Below, one piece after another: positions 1 through 5,134 of a DNA stretch of 5,461 nt. The notes beneath the pieces were generated by a model, which saw nothing but the letters and a program-made list of their open reading frames with translations, searched no databases and was not told the DNA's origin. The stretch's first letter is position 1; the number at the start of each line of letters is the position of its first letter. The translations under genes and the position numbers were made by a program. This stretch comes from an uncultured Clostridium sp. (GTDB lineage: Bacteria > Bacillota > Clostridia > TANB77 > CAG-508). The DNA lies in assembly GCA_947057505.1 (NCBI GenBank), contig CAMSEM010000083.1, positions 1 to 5,461 on the forward strand, in the 5' to 3' direction.

Positions 1-2
1 GG

Positions 3-275
3 AACTGGTCTGTGAGAGGGAAGGGCTTCTGGGGATTGCGGCGGATTTTGCTATTAATAGCATTAACTAGAATGGTATCTGTTGGCTCTATTGCAGCGGC
101 TATTCTATTCCCAGTATTAGTACTATTTATTGGGCAAAATTATATTGTACCATCAAGCAATTTAAGTTATTTTATTTATAGTGTTATGATAGCAATTTTT
201 GTTATTCTAAAACATAAAGAAAATATAAAAAGAATTTTTAATGGAACAGAAAATAGACTTAGTTTTAAAAAATAG
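3..275 (+). CDS. plsY: Acyl-phosphate:glycerol-3-phosphate acyltransferase PlsY, C-terminal part (5' end outside window)
   Basis: PlsY is an integral membrane enzyme that transfers an acyl group from acyl-phosphate to sn-glycerol-3-phosphate, giving lysophosphatidic acid. Only the C-terminal part is present. The recognisable family segment begins with LTRMVSVGSIAAAILFP, corresponding to the usual TRYVSLGSI region. Another membrane segment follows (about YFIYSVMIAIFVIL), then the typical ending HKENIKRIFNGTENRLSFKK, with the conserved H-R/K-ENI-RL-GTE pattern. The frame is open from base 3, so the GTG at 12 is unlikely to be a true start: the gene should be about 200 codons long. Roughly the first 15 codons are GC-rich and do not resemble PlsY; the usual FKGGKG loop is absent at the expected distance. 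That edge may be an assembly artefact. gpsA follows after 68 bases on the same strand, a pairing known in Firmicutes, and supplies the acceptor substrate. Confidence 0.85.
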   Translation, partial: NWSVRGKGFWGLRRILLLIALTRMVSVGSIAAAILFPVLVLFIGQNYIVPSSNLSYFIYSVMIAIFVILKHKENIKRIFNGTENRLSFKK

Positions 276-343
276 TTAAAAAGTATTTTATGTAAGCATT
301 AAGTTTTGGACATAAGAATTTATTTTAGAAAGTGAGAGGAAAT

Positions 344-1327
344 ATGAAAAAAATTTGTGTAATTGGAAGTGGAAGCTGGGGATGTGCTTTGGCAATTCAT
401 AGTGCTAAAATGGGCTATCCAGTAAAAATATGGTCGTTTTCAGAAGATGAGGCTAAACTAATCAATGAAGAAAGAAAATGCAAGTTCTTACCAATGGCCA
501 ATATGCCAGAGAGTATTTATTGCACTACAAATATGAAAGAAGCAATAGAAGGAACTGATATTATTTTACATGTAACACCTTCTAAATTTTTTCGTGATAC
601 TTTAAAACAATATAAAGAATATGTTACAAACCAACCTATTGTTATATGTTCAAAAGGATTTGAATTAGCTAGCCTATCTACCTTAAGTGATGTAGCACAA
701 GAAGAAATGCCAAATGCTAAAATAGCAGCACTTTCAGGTCCAAGCCATGCAGAAGAAGTATCTTTAGGAATTCCTACTGCTGTTGTGATTGCATCTAAAG
801 ATTATGAAGTACAATGCCAATTACAAGATATATTTATGAATGAAAACATGAGGGTTTATACCAGTAGCGATATACAAGGGGTAGAACTTGGTGGTGCTCT
901 AAAAAATATTATTGCTTTTTGCGCAGGGGTAGTAACAGAATTAAAACTTGGAGATAACACCTTTGCAGCGTTAATGACAAGAGGGTTAACAGAAATTTCA
1001 AGGCTAGGGGTTGCAATGGGAGGAGAGCATAATACCTTTTATGGATTATCTGGATTAGGCGATTTAATAGTTACTTGTTCAAGTGAACATAGTAGAAACC
1101 GTAGAGCAGGTAGATGTATTGGTAGAGGCTTAACTATTGAAGAAACTAGAAAAGAAGTTGGAATGGTAATTGAAAGTATAGATAATATCGAAGTTGCTTA
1201 TCAATTAGCAAAAAAATATAATATTGAAATGCCAATTGTAAATACGGTATATAATGTACTATATCATAATTTGGCTCCAATGGAGGCTGTTACACAATTA
1301 ATGACTCGTGAAAAAAAATCTGAATAA
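344..1327 (+). CDS. gpsA: NAD(P)H-dependent glycerol-3-phosphate dehydrogenase GpsA
   Basis: This cytosolic enzyme reduces dihydroxyacetone phosphate to sn-glycerol-3-phosphate, the backbone for phospholipids. The 327-residue length is normal. Visible motifs: the N-terminal Rossmann dinucleotide loop GSGSWG (residues 8-13); VTPS (77-80); SKGFE with K104; LSGPSHAEE (130-138), the family's usual GPSxAxE segment; GGALKNIIA with the probable catalytic lysine K187; TRGLTEISRLG (212-222); and GLSGLGDLIVTC (234-245) followed by SRNRRAG. No key residue is missing. I chose ATG 344 because it follows GAGAGGA (334-340) and starts the protein with MKKICVIGSG, directly before the nucleotide-binding strand. 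An in-frame GTG at 332 would add four residues but overlaps that SD sequence. The gene probably shares a transcript with plsY, as no terminator is visible in the 68-base gap. Confidence 0.97.
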   Translation: MKKICVIGSGSWGCALAIHSAKMGYPVKIWSFSEDEAKLINEERKCKFLPMANMPESIYCTTNMKEAIEGTDIILHVTPSKFFRDTLKQYKEYVTNQPIVICSKGFELASLSTLSDVAQEEMPNAKIAALSGPSHAEEVSLGIPTAVVIASKDYEVQCQLQDIFMNENMRVYTSSDIQGVELGGALKNIIAFCAGVVTELKLGDNTFAALMTRGLTEISRLGVAMGGEHNTFYGLSGLGDLIVTCSSEHSRNRRAGRCIGRGLTIEETRKEVGMVIESIDNIEVAYQLAKKYNIEMPIVNTVYNVLYHNLAPMEAVTQLMTREKKSE

Positions 1328-1333
1328 AAAGGT

Positions 1334-1361
1334 ATATTTTTCATTTTTTTCTCCATAATAT
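1334..1361 (+). promoter_or_regulatory. Possible sporulation SigE-like promoter upstream of the zinc-ribbon gene
   Basis: ATATT (1334-1338), 15 bases, then CATAATAT (1354-1361) approximates the Bacillus SigE consensus as I recall it (KMATATT, 14-15 bases, CATACAHT). The -10-like element matches at six of eight positions and the spacing fits. In DNA this AT-rich such matches occur by chance, and nothing else in the window shows that the organism sporulates. Transcription from here would start near 1368, inside or after the left part of the hairpin at 1351-1379, so that hairpin could form only on transcripts reading through from gpsA. Confidence 0.2.
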
Positions 1362-1379
1362 ATAGAAAAAGATATGGAG
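1351..1379 (+). promoter_or_regulatory. Inverted repeat covering the ribosome binding site of the zinc-ribbon gene
   Basis: CTCCATA (1351-1357) is the exact reverse complement of TATGGAG (1373-1379), with a 15-base loop. Three further pairs (two G-U, one A-U) can extend the stem outwards. The right arm overlaps the SD sequence GGAGGAG (1376-1382), which lies five bases before ATG 1388. In RNA reading through from gpsA the stem could hide the ribosome binding site. The repeat is seen directly; a regulatory role is inference. A chance match is possible, since the region is AT-rich and the loop is large. Confidence 0.35.
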
Positions 1380-1387
1380 GAGTAAAG

Positions 1388-1939
1388 ATGGAAAACGTAA
1401 TGAGTAAAATTGGTGAAACTGCTGCTAAAACATATAAATATGCTGCAAAGGCAACTGAGAAAATTACTACACAAATAAAATTAAAAGCTCAAATGGCAGA
1501 AAATAAAACTGAAATTAAAGAGATATATGAAAACATTGGAAAAAAAGTATATGAAAAGTATTTATTAAAACAAGATAGCAAAACAGATTTTATAGAGGAA
1601 TGTTCTATGATTGATGTTTTGGCAAATGAAGTAGAAGAAATTAGAATGGAACTTTTAAATATACGAAATTTAAAGCAATGTTCTAAATGTCATTATGAGA
1701 TAGGTCTAGATTATCATTATTGCCCTAATTGTGGTAAAGAACAAGAATTAGCAGAAGAACAAAAACAAAATGATGGTCCAGCAACGATAGAAACCTTAGA
1801 TAAACAAGATGCAGTTTTAACAAAGAAAAAAGTAGATAATCAAGAAATGGAAAATACCACTAAAAGGCAAGTGAAAAATCAAGCAAAAAAATTTGAAAAT
1901 GAAAATTTAATCAGTAAAAAAGTAGAAGATGATAACTAA
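1388..1939 (+). CDS. Zinc-ribbon protein with helical N-terminal domain and charged tail; function unknown
   Basis: The protein has 183 residues. Residues 1-95 are charged and predicted helical, likely coiled-coil, with stretches such as KTEIKEIYENIGKKVYEKYL. A single zinc ribbon follows: CSKC (C98, C101) and CPNC (C112, C115), which should bind one zinc ion. Residues 118-183 are rich in K, E, N and Q and look disordered. No signal peptide or membrane segment is visible, so it is probably cytosolic. The organisation resembles small zinc-ribbon proteins common in Clostridia, for which I know no function; related ribbons often mediate protein or nucleic-acid contacts. ATG 1388 is preceded by a strong SD sequence, GGAGGAG, at five bases; M5 is a less likely start. 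It lies 60 bases after gpsA on the same strand and may be read through from it or use its own promoter. Its stop codon lies in the loop of the hairpin at 1923-1951. Confidence 0.88.
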   Translation: MENVMSKIGETAAKTYKYAAKATEKITTQIKLKAQMAENKTEIKEIYENIGKKVYEKYLLKQDSKTDFIEECSMIDVLANEVEEIRMELLNIRNLKQCSKCHYEIGLDYHYCPNCGKEQELAEEQKQNDGPATIETLDKQDAVLTKKKVDNQEMENTTKRQVKNQAKKFENENLISKKVEDDN

Positions 1940-1951
1940 AATCATCTTCTA
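1916..1951 (-). terminator. Probable intrinsic terminator of the minus-strand 94-residue gene, inside the zinc-ribbon gene end
   Basis: TAGAAGATGAT (1923-1933) and ATCATCTTCTA (1941-1951) form a perfect 11-bp stem with a seven-base loop. Read on the minus strand, the stem is followed after one base by six T (complement of 1916-1921), the layout of a rho-independent terminator. On the plus strand the stem is followed by AAATTATAT with no T run, so it fits the leftward transcript from 2041-2325 better. The stem has only three G-C pairs, so efficiency may be modest. It may also define the 3' end of plus-strand RNA by blocking exonucleases. Confidence 0.55.
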
Positions 1952-2040
1952 AAATTATATAAATAAGAGAAAATTTATCAATCTTTTGTAAAAAGCAAGA
2001 AATAGAAATAAGTATATACAGTCATAGAAAATTCCATGTT

Positions 2041-2325
2041 TTAATAAGGATAGCGTTCATATAAGTAACGAATTACATCATCTGCATTATTAGGAGTAAT
2101 ATTAATTAATAAATCTTTATCCAAACTAACCCACATATTAATTTTATAATCTTCTTGATTTTCAGTTAAGGCACTAATTAAATCTACCATTTCAATAGGA
2201 TTATCATATTCTTTTTGCCATAGTAAATCATCTTGAAGACTTTGCAGATGATTTACTTCAAAACGATTTAAAAATCTTAAAATTTCGCCATTTTTGTCAC
2301 TATATAATTTAACAATTGCTTTCAT
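2041..2325 (-). CDS. Small conserved-looking cytosolic protein of unknown function (94 residues)
   Basis: I cannot assign a function. The protein starts MKAIVKLYSDKNGEILRFLNRF and ends NADDVIRYLYERYPY. It has no cysteine, no signal peptide and no membrane segment, so it is probably a folded, mildly acidic cytosolic protein. The alternating pattern (KAIVKLYS, INMWVSLDKDLLINIT) suggests a small alpha/beta fold. My impression, unchecked, is that similar short proteins occur in other Clostridia. Shadow coding is unlikely because no plus-strand gene overlaps it and the composition is protein-like. ATG at 2325 is the only reasonable start, as an in-frame TGA lies just upstream (2331-2329). The nearest SD sequence is 31 bases away across a hairpin (see the next entry). 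It is convergent with the zinc-ribbon gene, divergent from the exported protein gene, and appears to be transcribed alone. Confidence 0.85.
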   Translation of the reverse strand: MKAIVKLYSDKNGEILRFLNRFEVNHLQSLQDDLLWQKEYDNPIEMVDLISALTENQEDYKINMWVSLDKDLLINITPNNADDVIRYLYERYPY

Positions 2326-2334
2326 AATTCATGC

Positions 2335-2364
2335 TATATTGCATATATACAATATACTCCTTTC
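2335..2364 (-). promoter_or_regulatory. Ribosome binding site separated from its start codon by a hairpin (translation-initiation region of the 94-residue gene)
   Basis: On the minus strand a good SD sequence, GAAAGGAG (2364-2357), is 31 bases before ATG 2325, too far for ordinary initiation. Directly after it, TATATTG (2356-2350) can pair with CAATATA (2341-2335) as a perfect 7-bp stem with an eight-base loop. Folding out this stem leaves nine bases (2334-2326) between SD and ATG, which is normal spacing. Alternatively the SD serves an out-of-frame ATG at 2344, 12 bases away, that opens an 11-codon reading frame ending at 2309, overlapping the start of the main gene. The sequences are certain; which mechanism operates is inference. 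Confidence 0.5.
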
Positions 2365-2372
2365 CTATTTTT

Positions 2373-2401
2373 AGTATAGTAGAAATGAAAATATTTATAC
2401 T
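2373..2401. promoter_or_regulatory. Possible divergent promoter pair with symmetric -10 boxes
   Basis: TATACT (2396-2401) on the plus strand and TATACT on the minus strand (complement of 2378-2373) are one change from the TATAAT -10 consensus. They are separated by 17 bases and face outwards, towards the exported-protein gene and the 94-residue gene. Each box therefore sits where the other promoter's -35 element would be, and neither resembles TTGACA. The gap between the two divergent genes (2326-2475) must hold promoters for both, but this assignment is weak because the DNA is AT-rich. Confidence 0.3.
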
Positions 2402-2475
2402 TGAGAATAAAAGGTAATTTTTTGGTAACAATAAAATTAAAATAAGTTTCGAAAAAGAAAGGAATTACATGAGGT

Positions 2476-3462
2476 ATGAAAAAAGGAATTACCATTTTAA
2501 TTGTAACAATTATTCTAGTTATTTTAATTTTAACTTCTCTAATTGTTTATGCCAAAGATGATAATCAAGACATAACTTTAGAAGAAAAAGTATCACAAGA
2601 AATACAATATTTAAATAATTATCTTATTTCTATGCTAGGGCACTTTAATGGACTTTCAGTTGGAAATGATATATTTCAAATAGGCTTGCAAAAAAACAAT
2701 ATAGGTAACTCTACACAATCAAGTCAATCAGGAGGAAATTCAAGTAATAGTATGCAGCAGGAAACAACAAAGGAAAATAGTACTCAAAATAATCAAGGAA
2801 AATCTAATCAAGAAGAAAATGGAACATCAAAACAAGAACAAAATAAAACGCAAGAAGGAAACAAGTCACAAAGTCAAAATGATCAAAGTGGACCTGCTAA
2901 TATGCAACAAAATAGCATTTTAGCAAACAATGGAAAATATATAACAAATTGGGACATTATACAATTACAAATTGAAAAACTATATCAAACATGGAATACA
3001 ATCAGTATTGATTTACATGCATTGAGTGTAGATGGAAATGCTATTTTAGCTTTTGGTGATGGATTAAATAATGCTACACAAAATATTAAGAAAAAAGAAA
3101 AAGCTAAAGCAATGGAAGAACTTGCAAAACTACATCAAATGCTTCCCAATTATATAGAAGGACATATTAACAATGAACAAGAAATAGATATTTTAAAAAT
3201 ATTATCGAAAGTAGTTACTGCATATGTTGGGGTTACAAATGATAAATGGCAAGATGCGCAAAAAGAATTAGAACAAGCACAGCAAGATTTTGCCAATATG
3301 CTTAATACAGTAACTAACATGGAAAAAGGTCAAAATTCGGCAACAATGAATCAATGCTATATTTTAGTAAATGAACTAAGAAATGCAGCAAAATTAAAAG
3401 ATAAGGAAATATATTATATACAGTATGAAAATTTTATTACTAAAATAGGAATATTAATATAA
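2476..3462 (+). CDS. Exported or membrane-anchored protein with Q/N/S-rich linker and helical C-terminal domain; function unknown
   Basis: I do not recognise the family. The N-terminus MKKGITILIV and the hydrophobic stretch to about residue 24 form a signal peptide or membrane anchor; V-Y-A/K (24-27) is a plausible signal peptidase I site. There is no lipobox cysteine. After a short helical segment (about 33-58), residues 74-147 are a low-complexity linker dominated by Q, N, S, G, T, E and K, as in surface-protein spacers. Residues 148-328 look mostly helical, with a NWDIIQLQIEKLYQTWNTISIDL segment and charged helices near KKKEKAKAMEELAKLHQMLPNY. The protein most likely works outside the membrane, tethered or released. 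ATG 2476 is the only start that retains the signal sequence, as TGA precedes it in frame. Its SD is unclear: AAAGGA (2458-2463) is 12 bases away, and GAGG (2471-2474) is only one base away. An out-of-frame ATG at 2469 has better spacing. It is probably transcribed alone, ending near 3674. Confidence 0.88.
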   Translation: MKKGITILIVTIILVILILTSLIVYAKDDNQDITLEEKVSQEIQYLNNYLISMLGHFNGLSVGNDIFQIGLQKNNIGNSTQSSQSGGNSSNSMQQETTKENSTQNNQGKSNQEENGTSKQEQNKTQEGNKSQSQNDQSGPANMQQNSILANNGKYITNWDIIQLQIEKLYQTWNTISIDLHALSVDGNAILAFGDGLNNATQNIKKKEKAKAMEELAKLHQMLPNYIEGHINNEQEIDILKILSKVVTAYVGVTNDKWQDAQKELEQAQQDFANMLNTVTNMEKGQNSATMNQCYILVNELRNAAKLKDKEIYYIQYENFITKIGILI

Positions 3463-3484
3463 TTACTTTTATAACTTTAAGTCA

Positions 3485-3605
3485 AATAGTCCTAATAGTA
3501 TGAGTTTTCTTGTTTTCAAAATGCTGAGGCGGTAGAAATTTTAAAGAAGAAGGGAGGGGCTCAGAAATCTTGAAAACTGCGAAAACAAATACTATTAGGA
3601 CTATT
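3485..3605. repeat. 121-bp imperfect palindrome with perfect 17-bp outer arms (MITE-like element or structured RNA)
   Basis: AATAGTCCTAATAGTAT (3485-3501) is the exact reverse complement of ATACTATTAGGACTATT (3589-3605). Further nested pairings continue inwards: GTTTTC (3504-3509) with GAAAAC (3581-3586), GTTTTCAA (3512-3519) with TTGAAAAC (3570-3577), and CTGAG (3524-3528) with CTCAG (3560-3564). In all 36 bp pair, separated by small internal loops. A 31-base apical loop (3529-3559) contains the purine tract GAAGAAGGGAGGGG. TA occurs at both edges (3487-3488 and 3602-3603), as would fit a TA target duplication of an IS630/mariner-type miniature element; this is suggestive only, because these bases belong to the arms. 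No T run follows, so it is not a classical terminator. It starts 23 bases after the exported-protein stop codon and would be in that transcript's 3' untranslated region. No transposase is present. Confidence 0.85.
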
Positions 3606-3632
3606 ATATATGAAAAGCACTGAACAATTACC

Positions 3633-3674
3633 AGCAATTTTTTTTAATTCAAGTAGCAGAAGATTGCTTTTTTT
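3633..3674 (+). terminator. Probable intrinsic terminator after the exported-protein gene
   Basis: AGCAATTTTTT (3633-3643) pairs with AGAAGATTGCT (3658-3668) as an 11-bp stem with two G-U pairs, and seven T follow (3668-3674). The AGCAAT/ATTGCT core is perfect. A shorter alternative stem, AGCA (3655-3658) with TGCT (3665-3668), uses the same T run. The site would end transcription from 2476-3462 plus the palindrome and insulate the rRNA methyltransferase gene, which then needs its own promoter. The stem is AT-rich, so read-through is possible. Confidence 0.6.
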
Positions 3675-3692
3675 ACCTTGTTGTGATAGAGT
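3664..3692 (+). promoter_or_regulatory. Weak candidate promoter for the rRNA methyltransferase gene
   Basis: TTGCTT (3664-3669), 17 bases, then TAGAGT (3687-3692) preceded by an extended -10 TG (3684-3685). The -35 matches only in TTG and the -10 in four of six positions. It overlaps the terminator's T run and would start transcription about 35 bases before the gene. A promoter is expected in this gap, but this is only the best visible match. Confidence 0.2.
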
Positions 3693-3733
3693 AAGAAAAA
3701 ATGCAAAACTGATAAGGGAAGAAGGAAAAAGTG

Positions 3734-5134
3734 ATGGAACAAAAAAAGGCAGTTATACCTGTAAAAAAGAATGAGGAATATGTTGTAAATATTATAGATA
3801 ATGGCTTTGAAGGAGAAGGAATTGCAAAAATAGAGGGCTATACTATTTTTATAGCAGGAGCTATGAAAGGTGAAAAATGCAAAATTTTAATTGTAAAAGT
3901 AACTGCATCACATGCCTTTGGAAAAATAATAGAAATATTAGAAAAGGCAAATGCAAGAAAGGAAAGTGATTGTAGTACTTATAAAAGATGTGGAGGTTGT
4001 AGTTTAAGGCATATTGAATATAATGCTACATTAGAAATGAAACAAAAGATGGTTCAAAATTTAGTAAATAAAACATTAGAATGTGCAGTAGAAGTTGAAC
4101 CTACTATTGGAATGGAAAATCCAGTTCATTATAGAAATAAAGCACAATATCCATTAGGAATAAATAAAGAAAACGACCCAGTAGTTGGAATATATGCACA
4201 AAGAACACATACTATTATTCCAATGGAAAACTGCCTTATTCAAAATGAAATCTCTGAAATTATTGCCAAAAGTGTTTTAAAAATAATAAAAGAAAATAAA
4301 ATTTCTATTTATAATGAAAAAAATCAAAACGGAATTATGAGGCATATTATCATAAAAATAGGAATAAAAACCAAACAAGTTATGTGTATATTAGTAGTAA
4401 ATGGAAATCAATTTCCACAAGAAAAGAAAATGGTAGAAGGCTTATTACAAGAATTTCAAAAAAATGAAAAATTGCAAGGTTGGGAGCTAAAAACTATTGT
4501 AAAAAATATCAATACCAAAAATACAAATGTAATATTGGGAAATATAAATGTAGTTTTATATGGAGAAGGATGTATCTATGATAAATTAGGAGAATATACT
4601 TTTAAAATATCTCCAATGTCTTTTTATCAAACAAATCCTATTCAAACAGAGGTGCTATACAAAAAGGCAATAGAGTTTGCAGGGTTAAATGGAACAGAAA
4701 TAGTATTAGATTTATACTGTGGAATTGGTACAATTGGAATTTTTATAGCTAAAACAGCAAAAAAAGTATATGGTATAGAAATTATAGAAGATGCCATTAA
4801 AGATGCAAAAGAAAATGCAAAATTGAATAGGATTGAAAATATTGAATTTTTATGTGGGGATGTAGAAGTTGCATTAGGGGAGTTAATTGAAAAGAGTGAA
4901 AAGGCAGATGTGATTTTTGTAGACCCACCAAGAAGAGGATTAGATATTACAACACTGAATAACATTTTAGCGATAGAGCCAATTAAAGTAGTATATATTA
5001 GTTGTAATCCTGCAACAATGGTGCGTGACTTGAAATTATTAGAAGAAAAATATGAGGTGGCCAAAATACAACCAGTAGATATGTTTCCGTATACAACACA
5101 CGTGGAGTGCGTTGCAGTGCTACAACTAAAATAA
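3734..5134 (+). CDS. rlmD: 23S rRNA (uracil-C5)-methyltransferase, RlmD/RlmCD family
   Basis: This cytosolic enzyme uses S-adenosylmethionine to form 5-methyluridine in 23S rRNA: U1939 in the RlmD type, and U747 as well in the dual-specific RlmCD of Gram-positives. Which applies cannot be read from the sequence. The 466 residues show the full order: an N-terminal TRAM-type RNA-binding domain (about 15-68); four cysteines for a [4Fe-4S] cluster (C80, C86, C89 in CGGC, and C167); YRNKAQYP (133-140); FYQTNP with Q299; the SAM loop DLYCGIGTIG (326-335); VDPPRRG with D397; the nucleophile C424 in SCNPATMVRDL; and the terminal THVECVAVL with the probable catalytic base E458. Nothing essential is missing. 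ATG 3734 is chosen because AAGGA (3722-3726) lies seven bases upstream; GTG 3731 would add one residue. The last codons, from about 5020, use more G/C (GTG, CGT, GAC, GCC, CAC, GAG, TGC) than the rest of the gene. Confidence 0.96.
   Translation: MEQKKAVIPVKKNEEYVVNIIDNGFEGEGIAKIEGYTIFIAGAMKGEKCKILIVKVTASHAFGKIIEILEKANARKESDCSTYKRCGGCSLRHIEYNATLEMKQKMVQNLVNKTLECAVEVEPTIGMENPVHYRNKAQYPLGINKENDPVVGIYAQRTHTIIPMENCLIQNEISEIIAKSVLKIIKENKISIYNEKNQNGIMRHIIIKIGIKTKQVMCILVVNGNQFPQEKKMVEGLLQEFQKNEKLQGWELKTIVKNINTKNTNVILGNINVVLYGEGCIYDKLGEYTFKISPMSFYQTNPIQTEVLYKKAIEFAGLNGTEIVLDLYCGIGTIGIFIAKTAKKVYGIEIIEDAIKDAKENAKLNRIENIEFLCGDVEVALGELIEKSEKADVIFVDPPRRGLDITTLNNILAIEPIKVVYISCNPATMVRDLKLLEEKYEVAKIQPVDMFPYTTHVECVAVLQLK

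Noticed and set aside
12..275. A complete 87-residue membrane protein starting at GTG 12
   Set aside because: The frame is open to base 3, and the sequence from LTRMVSVGSI onward is the PlsY C-terminus, so it is a partial gene rather than a short complete one.
332..343. GTG 332 as the start of gpsA
   Set aside because: It overlaps the SD sequence GAGAGGA, and the added residues MRGN are not typical; ATG 344 gives the standard GpsA N-terminus.
1344..1350. T run after gpsA as an intrinsic terminator
   Set aside because: No stem precedes the T run; the nearby CTCCATA/TATGGAG repeat lies downstream of it.
2023..2038. CATAGAAAATTCCATG, an imperfect dyad just after the stop of the 94-residue gene
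   Set aside because: Only three plus three pairs around a mismatch and no T run; too weak for a terminator or operator.
2350..2352. In-frame TTG on the minus strand close to the SD as start of the 94-residue gene
   Set aside because: Its frame meets TGA at 2331-2329 before the conserved start MKAIVKLYSD.
3529..3559. G-quadruplex in the palindrome loop
   Set aside because: The G runs (GG, GG, GGG, GGGG) need a connecting loop of about 19 bases, so a stable quadruplex is unlikely.
3485..3605. CRISPR repeat, attenuator or classical terminator as explanation of the palindrome
   Set aside because: There is one palindrome with no spacer array, no leader-peptide codon run and no T run after the stem.
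4642..5064. 140-codon open frame on the minus strand inside rlmD
   Set aside because: It is antisense to a fully conserved methyltransferase domain whose frame carries all catalytic motifs. Its translation is S/I/F-rich with no recognisable domain, as expected for a shadow frame.
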